From contig JAGALS010000016.1 of assembly GCA_017625065.1 (NCBI GenBank), positions 58,157 to 122,156 on the forward strand: a DNA stretch of 64,000 bases. Reading direction: 5' to 3'. Shown here piece after piece: positions 40,205 through 49,807 of this stretch (position 1 is its first letter; each line of letters opens with the position of its first letter). The DNA is from Clostridia bacterium. GTDB taxonomy: Bacteria; Bacillota; Clostridia; Oscillospirales; CAG-272. The position numbers and the translations under genes are program-made. The notes beneath the pieces are model-generated. The model made no database searches. It saw only the letters and a program-made list of their open reading frames with translations, and was not told the origin of the DNA.

Positions 40205-42115
40205 TCACTTTTCCAGGTAGCGCTCTGCCTGCGTGTTGAAGAGCAGGGCATATTTGCCGTTTTGCTCCATCAGCTCGCGGTGCGTGCCTTCCTCAATGAG
40301 CCGTCCGTGCTCCAATACCAAAATTTTGCTTGCAATGGTCGCGGAGGAAAGGCGATGCGATACGAAAATGGTGGTCTTGTCGCCGCGCAGCTCGTCGAAG
40401 CGGCGGAAGATATCCTGCTCGGCAATGGCGTCAAGTGCCGCTGTGGGCTCATCCAGGATCAGAATGTCGGCGTCGCTGTAAAAGGCACGCGCGATCGACA
40501 GCTTTTGCCACTGACCGCCCGATAATTCGATACCGTTGCGGTCAAAATAGCGCATCAGCTGCGTGTCATAGCCGTTCGGCAAGCCGTTAGCGACGCTATC
40601 AGCGCCCGCCTGCTTTGCCGCGTGGACTACATCGTCGTCACTGCCCCCGCGCTTCAGATCGCCAAAGCGGATGTTGTCCGCAAAGCTGACGGCGTATTTT
40701 CCGAAGTCCTGAAAGATCAGACCGTAAATGTGATAGAGCTCGTTGACATCATAATCGCGCAGGTCCTTGCCGTCCAGCAGGATCTCACCCTCGGTGGGGT
40801 CGTACAGACGTGTGAGCAGCTTGATCAGCGTGGTCTTACCCGCGCCGTTGAGACCCACCAGCGCCACCGTCTCGCCGGGGCGCAGGAAGAAGCTGACGTC
40901 AGACAGCACAGGACGGTCGGTGCCGGGGTAAGAGAAGGAAACGTGGCGCAGCTCCAAGGTGTGCGCGCATCCGCGGCGAGGAAGCGCGGGCGTTTCGGTA
41001 CGCGGCACGATGGAGGGCTTTTCCTTCAGGAAGGAGAGCAGATTGTCGATAAACAGCGTGCCCTCATAGATGGTTGCGGAGGTGGTGATCAGCGTGGTCA
41101 CGCCCGCCGCGATCGAGGTCAGCGCTCCTGTGTAGAGCGAGTAATCACCGATGCGGTATTCTCCCCGGAACACGCCATAGGCGATGTAAGCAAAGCACAG
41201 GCAGTTCACGACCGCGGAAATAACAGCGAAGATGACCTGCCATACGTTTTCCTTGATGATCAGCTTTTTCAGTCCGCTGTAATAGCGGTCAAATACGGTC
41301 TCATAGCGGTTGATGAACTCGTCGCCGAGGTCATAAATACGAACCTCTTTTGCAAGATCCTTGTTGACCGCAAGCTCCGAGAAATAATTCATCTGTCTGC
41401 GGTCGGAGGAGCGCCGACGCATATAGGAAAAGGTCTTGCGGCGATAAATGAAGTTGACGATGGTAGAGGGGATCGCGGTGAGAACGATGATGACGGTGGC
41501 AAGGGGCATATCACTTGCCAGAATGATGATATAGCCCACCAGCGAGATCAACGCACTGATCACGCTGAAGGTGGAATTCAGAATGGTCAGGGGGCGATTA
41601 CCTGCCTCACGGTTCGCGTTTTCCAGCTTTTCATAGAAGGCGGGAAGATCGAAGGAGGCAAGGTCAAGGGTCTGTGCCTTCTTCATAATGCGGATACGTA
41701 CGTGGCGCACCATACGCTCGCCCGCGATGCGGTTGACCGCGTGCGACAGACGCGTAACGACCTTGTTCAGGATCTTGTACGTAAAGAACGTGATCAGCAG
41801 AGAAAGCACGATCGAGCCAAGGAACATCGCAAGATCAAAGACCTTGCCGTTCGACTGCTCGGTGATGACGTTTTGCAGCTCATTGAGGATGCGCTGCGAA
41901 ATGAGTGACCCCACAATGGGCATCACGCCCTCGAAGAGCGCGATAAAGGACATCAGGAAAAGGAACAGCGGTCCGCTTTCCCAAACGAGCTGAAAGACGT
42001 AAAGCAAGCGCCCGAAAAAGCCGCCCAGAAGCTCGTGCATAAAGCGGAGCAGATCCTTGGGGGATTTCGGTGGCTTGATCTTATCGTATTGGTACTGAGA
42101 GGGGGGACCCATCAT
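40205..42115 (-). CDS. ABC exporter with fused membrane and ATPase domains
   Basis: A 636-residue half-transporter. Residues about 40-360 carry six membrane helices; residues 395-630 are the ATPase with Walker [11 protein letters not shown], the ABC signature [16 protein letters not shown], Walker [14 protein letters not shown] and the H-loop VSHRL. The signature reads LSGGQ normally. Single-subunit homodimer export of lipids, peptides or drugs is likely. A 37-residue hydrophilic N-terminus with Lys/Pro ([10 protein letters not shown] in type) precedes helix 1. It has its own promoter and no partner nearby. Substrate unknown. Confidence 0.9.
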   Translation of the reverse strand: MMGPPSQYQYDKIKPPKSPKDLLRFMHELLGGFFGRLLYVFQLVWESGPLFLFLMSFIALFEGVMPIVGSLISQRILNELQNVITEQSNGKVFDLAMFLGSIVLSLLITFFTYKILNKVVTRLSHAVNRIAGERMVRHVRIRIMKKAQTLDLASFDLPAFYEKLENANREAGNRPLTILNSTFSVISALISLVGYIIILASDMPLATVIIVLTAIPSTIVNFIYRRKTFSYMRRRSSDRRQMNYFSELAVNKDLAKEVRIYDLGDEFINRYETVFDRYYSGLKKLIIKENVWQVIFAVISAVVNCLCFAYIAYGVFRGEYRIGDYSLYTGALTSIAAGVTTLITTSATIYEGTLFIDNLLSFLKEKPSIVPRTETPALPRRGCAHTLELRHVSFSYPGTDRPVLSDVSFFLRPGETVALVGLNGAGKTTLIKLLTRLYDPTEGEILLDGKDLRDYDVNELYHIYGLIFQDFGKYAVSFADNIRFGDLKRGGSDDDVVHAAKQAGADSVANGLPNGYDTQLMRYFDRNGIELSGGQWQKLSIARAFYSDADILILDEPTAALDAIAEQDIFRRFDELRGDKTTIFVSHRLSSATIASKILVLEHGRLIEEGTHRELMEQNGKYALLFNTQAERYLEK

Positions 42116-42167
42116 AAAATCACTTCCTTTTCCGTTTCTGTGACAGTTATGATAATAATATATTTAC

Positions 42168-42196
42168 ATTATATCATAGCGAAAAAATACTGTCAA
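42168..42196 (-). promoter_or_regulatory. Promoter of the ABC exporter
   Basis: On the minus strand TTGACA (42196-42191), 17 bp, TATAAT (42173-42168), full consensus. Confidence 0.8.
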
Positions 42197-42237
42197 TAAA
42201 ACCTGCGAAATTTGATCAAAAAATTGAGGAGCTCACC

Positions 42238-42266
42238 TTGCATTATAGGCATCTTTGTGCTATAAT
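42238..42266 (+). promoter_or_regulatory. Promoter of the DUF1015 gene
   Basis: TTGCAT (42238-42243), 17 bp, TATAAT (42261-42266). Confidence 0.7.
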
Positions 42267-42301
42267 GGATGCAACGCGAAAAAAACCGAAAGTGAGGTCA
42301 A

Positions 42302-43561
42302 ATGATGTCCGCATATCTTTTGCCGGCAGATATTTTGCTGCCCGATTTTGAAAAAACAGATGCGAGCGCGTGGTCGGTGGTGGCGTGCGATCAATACACC
42401 AGCGAGCCCGAATATTGGAAAAGCGTGGAAGAGCAGGTGGGGGAAAAGCCCTCGACCTTGAAGCTCATCTTACCCGAGGTCTATCTGGAAGAAAGTAAGG
42501 ACCGTATTGCCGAAATTCACGACAATATGAATACATATTTAAAGGACGTTTTGGTGCGCCACCCGAACAAAATGATCTATCTGGAGCGCACATAGTCAAA
42601 CGGACGCGTGCGCCGCGGCTTGATCGGCCTTGTGGATCTGGAACAATACGACTACAATAAGGGCTCGCGCTCGCTGATCCGCGCTACCGAGGGCACCGTG
42701 ATGGAGCGCATTCCGCCCCGTCTTGAGGTGCGCCGCGATGCCTCAATCGAGCTGCCCCATGTGATGCTGTTGATCGACGATCCGCAAAAGACCGTGATCG
42801 AACCCCTTGCCGCAAGAGCCGAAACGCTGCCCCTTGCCTATTCCTTTTCGCTGATGCAAAAGGGCGGAAAGGTCGTCGGTCGCTTTGTGGACAGTGTGGG
42901 CATCGGCCGTGTTGAGGCGGCGCTGGAGCGCTTGATCTCGCCCGATCAGGTGCGTACCCGCTACGGCGAGGGCGTTTCACCCCTCTTGTTTGCCGTTGGC
43001 GACGGCAACCACTCGCTTGCCACCGCCAAGGCGGCATATGAGGAGATCAAGGCAAAGCACGGAAACGCCGCACTTTATCACCCCGCGCGCTACGCGCTTG
43101 CCGAGGTCGTTAATCTGCACGATCCCGCTCTTGAGTTTGAGCCGATCTATCGCGTGCTGTTTAACGTTGACCCCAACGAGGTCCTTTCTAAATTGCAGGA
43201 GTATTCCTTCGGCTTGCAGGGCAATGCCGCGCCTCAGCAGGCGCGCTTCCTGTCGGCCTCGCGGAGAGGTACCATCCACTTCGGCAGCCCCACCGAGCAG
43301 CTGGTGGTCGGCACACTGCAGACCTTTATCGACGGCTTCCTTGCGACCCACCCCGAAGCGCACGTGGATTATATTCACGGTACAAAGACGGTGGAATCGC
43401 TTGCCGTTAAGGAAAATACGGTCGGATTTTTGTTCTCCGGAATGGAAAAGAACCAACTCTTTGGCGCTGTGATGCACGACGGCGCTCTGCCGCGCAAGAC
43501 CTTCTCTATGGGTGCCGCCGCAGATAAGCGATACTACATCGAATGCAGAAGAATTAAGTAA
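42302..43561 (+). pseudogene. DUF1015 protein gene interrupted by one in-frame TAG
   Basis: The frame is continuous from ATG 42302 (or 42305, better spaced from GAGGT) to TAA 43559-43561 except for TAG at 42593-42595. Before it lies the DUF1015 N-terminus (LLPADILLPDFEKTDAS, ACDQYTSEPEYW); after it, without any shift, RRGLIGLVDLEQYDYNKGSRSLIRATEGTV and the FAVGDGNHSLATAKA motif. The amber codon replaces the residue after ERT in a phrase ERT-x-SNG that usually has Gln or Leu there, one base away from either codon. DUF1015 function is unknown. If TAG is a true stop the gene is dead or makes a 97-residue fragment. Confidence 0.8.
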
Positions 43562-43585
43562 CGTATACCGTTTTTTTAAAACAAA

Positions 43586-43623
43586 AAAATCCGACGTTGC
43601 ATTTGTGCAACGTCGGATTTTTT
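43586..43623. terminator. Bidirectional terminator after the DUF1015 gene
   Basis: AATCCGACGTTGCA pairs with TGCAACGTCGGATT around TTTG; A and T runs outside. Confidence 0.92.
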
Positions 43624-43624
43624 G

Positions 43625-45130
43625 TTATTTAATTGTAATTTCGACCGTGGCGATACGTGAAAATTCGTTGTTGTAAGCTGAGCCGTTTGAGCCGAGCACG
43701 ATCAGATATGTTCCGGCTTCCAGCGTTTCCGTGTCCGTTTCGTTACAGTATGCGCGAGTCGTGTCCAGCATATTGAAGGGAACACCCGCATCGACGTAAT
43801 GCTCTCCGTCCTTCGGGCGCAGATACCACCAACGTCTGCTGCAGGTCTCACCAAGCTTTGCAATGCCGACCCAGTCTTTATTGCCTGTTCTTTTTGCGGT
43901 GCACAGGATCGGTTCGCCAACGGTATAGGTGGTCTTGTCGGTGACGAGCAGATCATCGGGCATCGGTATGAAAAGGGGCGCGTTTTCGTCAAAGGCCGTG
44001 CCAAAGGCGCGGACGAATTGCCCGTTTGTGCCAAGCAGGATCTCTTTGGTGTAGGCGGTCTTTTCCAAGGCGGCACGCACGTCGTTATTTCGTCTTGGCA
44101 AGCGATAGAGCCAGATGTTGCAGGGGTAATACAGAATAGGGGCTTTGACGATATCATAGAAGGAGAAGGGAACGGTCTCCACGCCGTGGTGCGCGACCTG
44201 GCAAATATCGCTCTTCAGATAATCACCGTAAAGCTCTGCCATCAATGTTGCACCTTCTATGCCAATGTCCCCCAAAAACAAAGCCGAATAGCCCGTGTCA
44301 TACACACGGGAAACGATGCTGGAATTATTGAAGTTACCCGTCTCGGTCGTGCTTTTGTAAATATTTTCGGGTGTCATCAGGATCTCCATTTTGACGTTGC
44401 AGAACGAAAATTCCATACCCGTATGCGCGAAAACGATCTTTGCGCCCGTGAGCTTTGCGGCATCACCGTAAAAAGCGGTGCCGAGATACGGGTCTTTATC
44501 GTTGGGGGCATCCAAACCGAATTTGATCTCGTCCAAGGGGGAAACGATGATATGCTCGACGATGAAATCGTTTGCGTAGGTGTCAGAGAACGTGATGAAG
44601 GCGGGGTAGTGGTCGTTGTGCGAATGTGTCAGCAACCAAGCGCGGATCACGGGCTTGCCCTCGCCCTTATAGTTTTCCTTCAAGTACGCCGCGATCCTGT
44701 CCGCTTGCTCGGTGTAACCGCCGTCATATAAAATATACGAGCCGTCCTTTAGCTGAACGACGTAGGACATCCCGTTCAGCCTTGTTTGCTCGATCTGCGC
44801 CACCGTGCAGGTGTATGCGCCGTCGGTCACATCGGGCGCTTTTGGGGGAAGGGTGTCAGCCGCAGTATCGGATGCGGCAACGGTCAGCTCATTCTTGGGC
44901 GAATAAAAGGAAAGATGCGCCATCGCAGGGCCCTTGGTAAGAGTGGTAAAATGGTTGCCGTTTTTGTTCGTTTGGGCGTAAATTTCATAACCGTTATCAA
45001 AAAAACGGTTACAAAGGGAGGTATAAGCATCAATGGCAACGCCCGTGTATGTATACAGAACAGAGCCGTCCTTGCAGGGGTAGATGCTGTCAGCTCCGTC
45101 TTTATTCAAAATGCGACTCGTAGTTTCCAT
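43625..45130 (-). CDS. Metallo-beta-lactamase-fold protein with C-terminal beta domain
   Basis: A 501-residue protein. The metal motif THSHNDH is at 168-174, with later HTGMEFSF, FLGDIG and VAHHGVE completing the MBL-fold site (residues about 105-370). Residues 385-501 form a beta-sandwich-like domain (DKTTYTVGEPI ... LEAGTYLIVLGSNGSAYNN). The N-terminal 100 residues are a separate, unrecognised domain without a signal peptide. AAAGGAGC precedes the ATG. It sits beside an AraC regulator and GH2 genes, so a role in carbohydrate or lactone hydrolysis is possible but unproven. Confidence 0.75.
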   Translation of the reverse strand: METTSRILNKDGADSIYPCKDGSVLYTYTGVAIDAYTSLCNRFFDNGYEIYAQTNKNGNHFTTLTKGPAMAHLSFYSPKNELTVAASDTAADTLPPKAPDVTDGAYTCTVAQIEQTRLNGMSYVVQLKDGSYILYDGGYTEQADRIAAYLKENYKGEGKPVIRAWLLTHSHNDHYPAFITFSDTYANDFIVEHIIVSPLDEIKFGLDAPNDKDPYLGTAFYGDAAKLTGAKIVFAHTGMEFSFCNVKMEILMTPENIYKSTTETGNFNNSSIVSRVYDTGYSALFLGDIGIEGATLMAELYGDYLKSDICQVAHHGVETVPFSFYDIVKAPILYYPCNIWLYRLPRRNNDVRAALEKTAYTKEILLGTNGQFVRAFGTAFDENAPLFIPMPDDLLVTDKTTYTVGEPILCTAKRTGNKDWVGIAKLGETCSRRWWYLRPKDGEHYVDAGVPFNMLDTTRAYCNETDTETLEAGTYLIVLGSNGSAYNNEFSRIATVEITIK

Positions 45131-45212
45131 AGGTTTGCTCCTTTGCTTTGGTTGCTTTGATTATATCATAAAACAAGTAAAAAAACAAGATAAAAACGCA
45201 GATAAAGCGCCT

Positions 45213-46067
45213 TCAATTACGCGCCGCAGCGCCCTTGCATTTCATTCTGTATTCCTTCGGTCGCATACCGACACGTGAAAGGAAAAGAGAGGAAAAATAG
45301 TGCGCATCTGTGAAGCACAGTCGGTCGGAAATCTCTCTCACCGTCATTTTCGTGTCCTTGAGCAAGAGCTTTGCCGCCGATATTTTTTGAGACAGCAAAT
45401 ATTCGTAAGGAGTCACGCCGCAATGCTTTTTGAAGGTGCGGATCAGACTTGACTTGGAGATGTGCAGCCGTTCGGAAAGGGTGTCCAGATTTAATTTGTC
45501 ATAAACCGAGGCATTCAGCGCCTCGCGTATGCGGTAGGCGTCGGCTTGCCTTGGCGCTTGCTCCGCGGCGATGGTGTGAATGATGCGATGCAGGCAGTCC
45601 GCGATCACGTAGCAGGCGCTTTGATCGGGGGTGTCGCTTTGCGAGATCTGTAGCAGCTGCTCAAAATACTCTTTCGCGTTTTCCGAGCGGTAAACACCGC
45701 TTTTCAGGTGATAAGCATCCAGCATCGGGGACAGATAATCGGCGATGTAATTGATCCAGATCTTTTTCCAAGGGGCACTTGGATTTGCACGGTAGTGATG
45801 CTCCTCACCCGAGCGAAGGATGTAAATATCCCCCGCCTTGGCGGATTGCCATTTGCCGTCCAGCCACAGCTTGCCCTCACCCTCAAGCACGTATTCAAAG
45901 ACCGTCACGGGGGAGCTGCTGCCTCTGGTGATGGTGTAATCGGGGGTGGGGTAGGTGATGCCGATCACCGCGTTGTGAAAGGGGATCGCGTGCTCGGGCA
46001 AAAAGACCGTGGCAAATTCCTTGTTCGGATACTTGACCGCATAAGCGGAATTTGAAATGTTGCTCAT
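45213..46067 (-). CDS. AraC-family regulator with cupin sensor domain
   Basis: A 284-residue regulator. Residues about 20-125 form a cupin (VFEYVLEGEGKLWLDGK, GDIYILRSGEEHHY) for a sugar-like ligand; residues 185-280 carry two AraC helix-turn-helix units (LDTLSERLHISKSSLIRTFKKHCGVTPYEYLLSQKI; DRLCFTDAHYFSSLFLSRVGMRPKEYR). ATG 46067 has AAAGG eight bases upstream; GTG 46076 is in frame. It diverges from the first GH2 gene and likely activates that operon in response to a glycoside. Confidence 0.9.
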   Translation of the reverse strand: MSNISNSAYAVKYPNKEFATVFLPEHAIPFHNAVIGITYPTPDYTITRGSSSPVTVFEYVLEGEGKLWLDGKWQSAKAGDIYILRSGEEHHYRANPSAPWKKIWINYIADYLSPMLDAYHLKSGVYRSENAKEYFEQLLQISQSDTPDQSACYVIADCLHRIIHTIAAEQAPRQADAYRIREALNASVYDKLNLDTLSERLHISKSSLIRTFKKHCGVTPYEYLLSQKISAAKLLLKDTKMTVREISDRLCFTDAHYFSSLFLSRVGMRPKEYRMKCKGAAARN

Positions 46068-46096
46068 ATAATACACCTTTTTGCTGATATTTTTGC

Positions 46097-46125
46097 TTGA
46101 AATTGTATATATTCTATATTATAAT
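46097..46125 (+). promoter_or_regulatory. Promoter of the GH2 operon
   Basis: TTGAAA (46097-46102), 17 bp, TATAAT (46120-46125), in the divergent AraC/GH2 gap. Confidence 0.75.
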
Positions 46126-46176
46126 GATATCAACAATAAAAATCAAGGCGTTTGCCGAAAATCAAGGAGGATTTTT

Positions 46177-47922
46177 ATGAATATGTTGATCCCTCGTCCC
46201 GAGCATCCCAATCCCCAATGGGAGCGCAAGAATTGGAAGTGCCTGAACGGCACGTGGCAGTTTGAGATCGACCACGGTGCAAGCGGTCAGGATCGCAAGC
46301 TTCATCACGCAGAAAGCCTTTCTTCCGAGATCCTTGTACCTTTCTGCCCCGAATCTTCGCTTTCGGGCGTGAATAACAAGGACTTTATGCTTTGCGTATG
46401 GTATAAAAAAGCTGTTAGCTTTACCGAGGAGGAGCTTGCGGGCAACCGCGTGATCCTGCACTTCGGTGCGGCGGATTTTGAGACCGTTGTGTGGGTAAAC
46501 GGACACTCTGCAGGTCTTGCACACATTGGCGGCTATACCTCATTTGAATACGATATCACAAGACATCTGGTCGCAGGTGACAATATCATCACAGTCTGCT
46601 GCCGTGACGATCTGCGCTCGCCCCGTCAGGCGTGCGGCAAGCAGAGCGGCGGGTATTATTCGCGCGGCTGCCATTACACGAGAACAACGGGTATCTGGCA
46701 GAGTGTATGGTACGAGATCGTGCCCGAAAATTATGTCAAATACGCCCGTATCATTCCCGATCTTGAAAATGTGTCGGTGATGATCGATGCTGAGCTTTGC
46801 GGCAAGGGCGACTTCTCGGCAGAGGTGTTTTACGAGGGCAAAAAGGTCGGTGAGGCGGCAAAGGTGAATTGCGGCGTGACCGCGCAGCTTGAGGTAAAGC
46901 TTTCCGAAAAGCACGTGTGGGAGCTTGGACACGGCAGACTTTACGACCTTGTGCTTCACTTTGGCAAGGATGAGGTCAAGAGCTACTTTGGCCTTCGCTC
47001 CATCGCGATGGAAGGACCGAAGTTTATGCTCAACGGCAAGAGTGTGTTCCAGCGCCTTGTGCTGGATCAGGGCTTCTATCACGACGGCATCTGCACCGCA
47101 CCCAGCGACGAGATGCTGATCAAGGATATCCAATGCGGACTTGACGCGGGCTTCAACGGCGCGCGTCTGCACCAGAAGGTGTTCGAGCCTCGCTACCTCT
47201 ATCATGCCGACAGAATGGGCTATATGGTCTGGGGAGAGTACGGCAACTGGGGGCTTGACCATTCCGATATCGCAAACCTTTCCACCTTCCTTCCCGATTG
47301 GCTTGACTCCGTGAAGCGCGATTTCAACCATCCGTCCCTTGTCGGTTGGTGCCCCTTCAATGAAACCTGGGATTACGGTGCACAGAAAAAGCGTCAGGAC
47401 GATCGTTTCCTTCGCATCGTTTACGAGGAGACCAAGCGCTACGATCCCACCCGTCCTTGCATCGATACCAGCGGAAACTACCACGTGGTGACCGATATTT
47501 TTGACGTCCACGATTATGATCAGAACCCCGAGACCTTCCGCGCGCGCTACAATGAAGCGGTGGAAAACGGTACGTTTACCGAATTTAACGGTAATTGCCG
47601 CAAACGTCAGAAATGGGACGGCAAGCAGCCGTTGTTCCTGTCCGAGTACGGCGGCATCGGATGCAAGCTGCCGAGTGAGGATCGCAGTGTTTCTTGGAGC
47701 TATGGCAACGCGACCACAAGCCTTGAGGAGTTTTACAAGCGTTACGAGGGGTTGACCCACGCGCTGCTCGACAACCCCTTGATGATGGGCTTTTGCTATA
47801 CACAGCTCACCGACGTCGAGCAGGAGCAAAACGGACTGTTCCTGTACGAAACCCGCGAGCCCAAGTTCGATATGGCGATCATCTCCCGCATCAACAAGAA
47901 AAAAGCCGCGATCGAGGATTGA
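46177..47922 (+). CDS. GH2 glycoside hydrolase (beta-galactosidase/glucuronidase fold), paralogue 1
   Basis: A 581-residue GH2 enzyme without signal peptide, therefore cytoplasmic. N-terminal jelly-roll (WKCLNGTWQFEI, VWVNGHSAGLAHIGGYTSFEYDIT), Ig-like domain, then the TIM barrel. The acid/base is Glu396 in FNETWD and the nucleophile Glu490 in LSEYGG. CAAGGAGG lies six bases before ATG 46177. The specificity (galactoside, mannoside, glucuronide or other) cannot be read; the compact size and lack of a C-terminal Bgal domain argue against LacZ type. The paralogue follows after 62 bases. Confidence 0.9.
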   Translation: MNMLIPRPEHPNPQWERKNWKCLNGTWQFEIDHGASGQDRKLHHAESLSSEILVPFCPESSLSGVNNKDFMLCVWYKKAVSFTEEELAGNRVILHFGAADFETVVWVNGHSAGLAHIGGYTSFEYDITRHLVAGDNIITVCCRDDLRSPRQACGKQSGGYYSRGCHYTRTTGIWQSVWYEIVPENYVKYARIIPDLENVSVMIDAELCGKGDFSAEVFYEGKKVGEAAKVNCGVTAQLEVKLSEKHVWELGHGRLYDLVLHFGKDEVKSYFGLRSIAMEGPKFMLNGKSVFQRLVLDQGFYHDGICTAPSDEMLIKDIQCGLDAGFNGARLHQKVFEPRYLYHADRMGYMVWGEYGNWGLDHSDIANLSTFLPDWLDSVKRDFNHPSLVGWCPFNETWDYGAQKKRQDDRFLRIVYEETKRYDPTRPCIDTSGNYHVVTDIFDVHDYDQNPETFRARYNEAVENGTFTEFNGNCRKRQKWDGKQPLFLSEYGGIGCKLPSEDRSVSWSYGNATTSLEEFYKRYEGLTHALLDNPLMMGFCYTQLTDVEQEQNGLFLYETREPKFDMAIISRINKKKAAIED

Positions 47923-47940
47923 CGGCAATATAAGTTCAGG

Positions 47941-47964
47941 AGGGGCGCCTTATTTGGCGCCCCT
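47941..47964 (+). other. GC-rich intergenic hairpin between the two GH2 genes
   Basis: AGGGGCGCC (47941-47949), loop TTATTT, GGCGCCCCT (47956-47964): a perfect nine-base-pair stem with no T-run. It may protect or process the mRNA between the two cistrons. Confidence 0.7.
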
Positions 47965-47984
47965 ATGTCAAAAAGGAGAACATA

Positions 47985-49727
47985 ATGAAGCAGAACATAC
48001 CTCGCGCGGAATATCCGCGTCCACAATTTGTGAGAGACCGGTGGATGAACTTAAACGGCCCGTGGCAGTTTTATATGGATTTTGATCAATGCGGCATCGA
48101 GCATGAATATTTTCGCACAGCCAATTTCCCAAACGAGCAATCAACAAGTATCTTGGTTCCTTTTTGCCCCGAAAGCACCCTGTCCGGGATCGGCTATAAG
48201 GATTTTATACCGGCCGTGTGGTACCGTCGCACCGTCACGCTGACCGAGGAGCAGCTGACGGGGCGTACGCTTCTTCATTTCGGCGCTGTTGATTTTCACA
48301 CGACCGTGTGGGTGAACGGGCAAAAGGTGGGAGAGCATTTTGGCGGATATGCCTCGTTTACCTTTGACGTGACGGCATATTTGAAGCCGTGCGAGAACGA
48401 GATCGTTGTCTATGCCGAGGATGATGTGCGTTCCGCTTTGCAGCCAAGCGGAAAGCAATCCGTAACCTTGCAATCAAAGGGGTGCGCGTATTCCCGCACT
48501 ACGGGGATCTGGCAAACGGTATGGCTTGAATTTGTACCGATCGAGTACATTTCTAACGTTAAGATCACGCCGTTCGTTTGCGAAAAGCGCGTTTTGATAG
48601 AGGTGGAGAGCTGTGGTGGAAAAGAAATTGCGGCGCAGGTGCTTTTTGCCGATCAAAAAATAGCCGAAGCGACCGCCAAGCTTTTCGGCAACCGTGCCGT
48701 TTTGGATCTGGTGATCCCCGCCCCGATCCTTTGGGACGTGGGCACGCCGAATTTATATGATGTCATTTTGACGTTGGACGGCGGCGACTGTGTGCGCTCT
48801 TATTTCGGAATGCGATCGGTCGAGCTGAAAAAGGATGGACTGTATCTCAACGGCAGACCGCTCTATATGCGAACGATCCTTGATCAGGGCTTCTACCCGG
48901 AGGGGATCTGCACGGCTCCAAGCGACGAAGCTTTAAAGAAAGATATTGAGCTTTCCATGGAGCTTGGCTTTAACGGGGCAAGATTTCATCAGCGTGCATT
49001 TGAGGAAAGATCCTTGTATTGGGCGGACCGTCTCGGCTATTTGGTTTGGGCGGAGTCCGCTTATAACCCTGCAAGAAACAGTGCGGACGCGTTCCCGTAT
49101 TTTTTGAATGAGTGGATCGAGATCGTGCAAAGGGATTATAATCACCCCTGTATCATCGGATGGATGCCTGAAAACGAAACGTTTTTTCGCAAGGATCTGC
49201 ACGAGGCGAATCAGATCGCAGGATACCGCGTCACCAAGCAAATGGATCCGTACCGTCCCGTTATTGACGCATCGGGCGGTGTCCATTTTGAAACAGATCT
49301 GTTTGATGTGCACGAATATGAGCAGGATCCAACGAAATTGCGGCAATTGCTAAAAGAGATGGAAGAAAGCCCTAGTGCTTGTTACATTCATCATTATAAA
49401 GATGCTTGCCGTCGAAACAAGTATGAGGGGCAAGCGTATTGGATCAGTGAATACGGGGGCACATTCTGGAATCCCGATCAAAAGAACGGATGGGGATACG
49501 GCTCTACGCCGAAATCCGAAGCGGAATTTGCACAGCGATACGCAGGGCTTACCACGGCGCTGTTAGAGCATCCTAGAATCTGCGGATTTTGCTACACTCA
49601 ATTGACCGATATTGAGCAGGAGCAAAACGGGCTATATAAGTACGACCGATCCAAGAAATTTTCAAACGAAGTGTACGACGCGATCCGCAAGGCGAATACA
49701 GGGGCATCTCACTTTGAGAAAAAATAA
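47985..49727 (+). CDS. GH2 glycoside hydrolase, paralogue 2
   Basis: A 580-residue GH2 enzyme clearly related to the preceding gene: both have PFCPEST/SLSG, the Arg/Thr-Thr-Gly-Ile-Trp-Gln stretch, ICTAPSDE, FCYTQLTD(V/I)EQEQNGL. Acid/base Glu398 (PENETFF) and nucleophile Glu489 (ISEYGG) are intact. AAAGGAG precedes the ATG. Compared with paralogue 1 it has more A/T-rich codons and a different loop after NE, which suggests a different substrate within the same glycan. It ends at a strong terminator. Confidence 0.9.
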   Translation: MKQNIPRAEYPRPQFVRDRWMNLNGPWQFYMDFDQCGIEHEYFRTANFPNEQSTSILVPFCPESTLSGIGYKDFIPAVWYRRTVTLTEEQLTGRTLLHFGAVDFHTTVWVNGQKVGEHFGGYASFTFDVTAYLKPCENEIVVYAEDDVRSALQPSGKQSVTLQSKGCAYSRTTGIWQTVWLEFVPIEYISNVKITPFVCEKRVLIEVESCGGKEIAAQVLFADQKIAEATAKLFGNRAVLDLVIPAPILWDVGTPNLYDVILTLDGGDCVRSYFGMRSVELKKDGLYLNGRPLYMRTILDQGFYPEGICTAPSDEALKKDIELSMELGFNGARFHQRAFEERSLYWADRLGYLVWAESAYNPARNSADAFPYFLNEWIEIVQRDYNHPCIIGWMPENETFFRKDLHEANQIAGYRVTKQMDPYRPVIDASGGVHFETDLFDVHEYEQDPTKLRQLLKEMEESPSACYIHHYKDACRRNKYEGQAYWISEYGGTFWNPDQKNGWGYGSTPKSEAEFAQRYAGLTTALLEHPRICGFCYTQLTDIEQEQNGLYKYDRSKKFSNEVYDAIRKANTGASHFEKK

Positions 49728-49738
49728 ATCGAAAAAGA

Positions 49739-49771
49739 AAAGCCAAGGTCTGTATCAGACCTTGGCTTTTT
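49739..49771. terminator. Terminator of the GH2 operon
   Basis: AAAGCCAAGGTCTG pairs with CAGACCTTGGCTTT around TAT, followed by T's. Confidence 0.92.
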
Positions 49772-49807
49772 GCCGTTTGTGGCTGAAAAAGCAACACGTA
49801 TGCGAAT

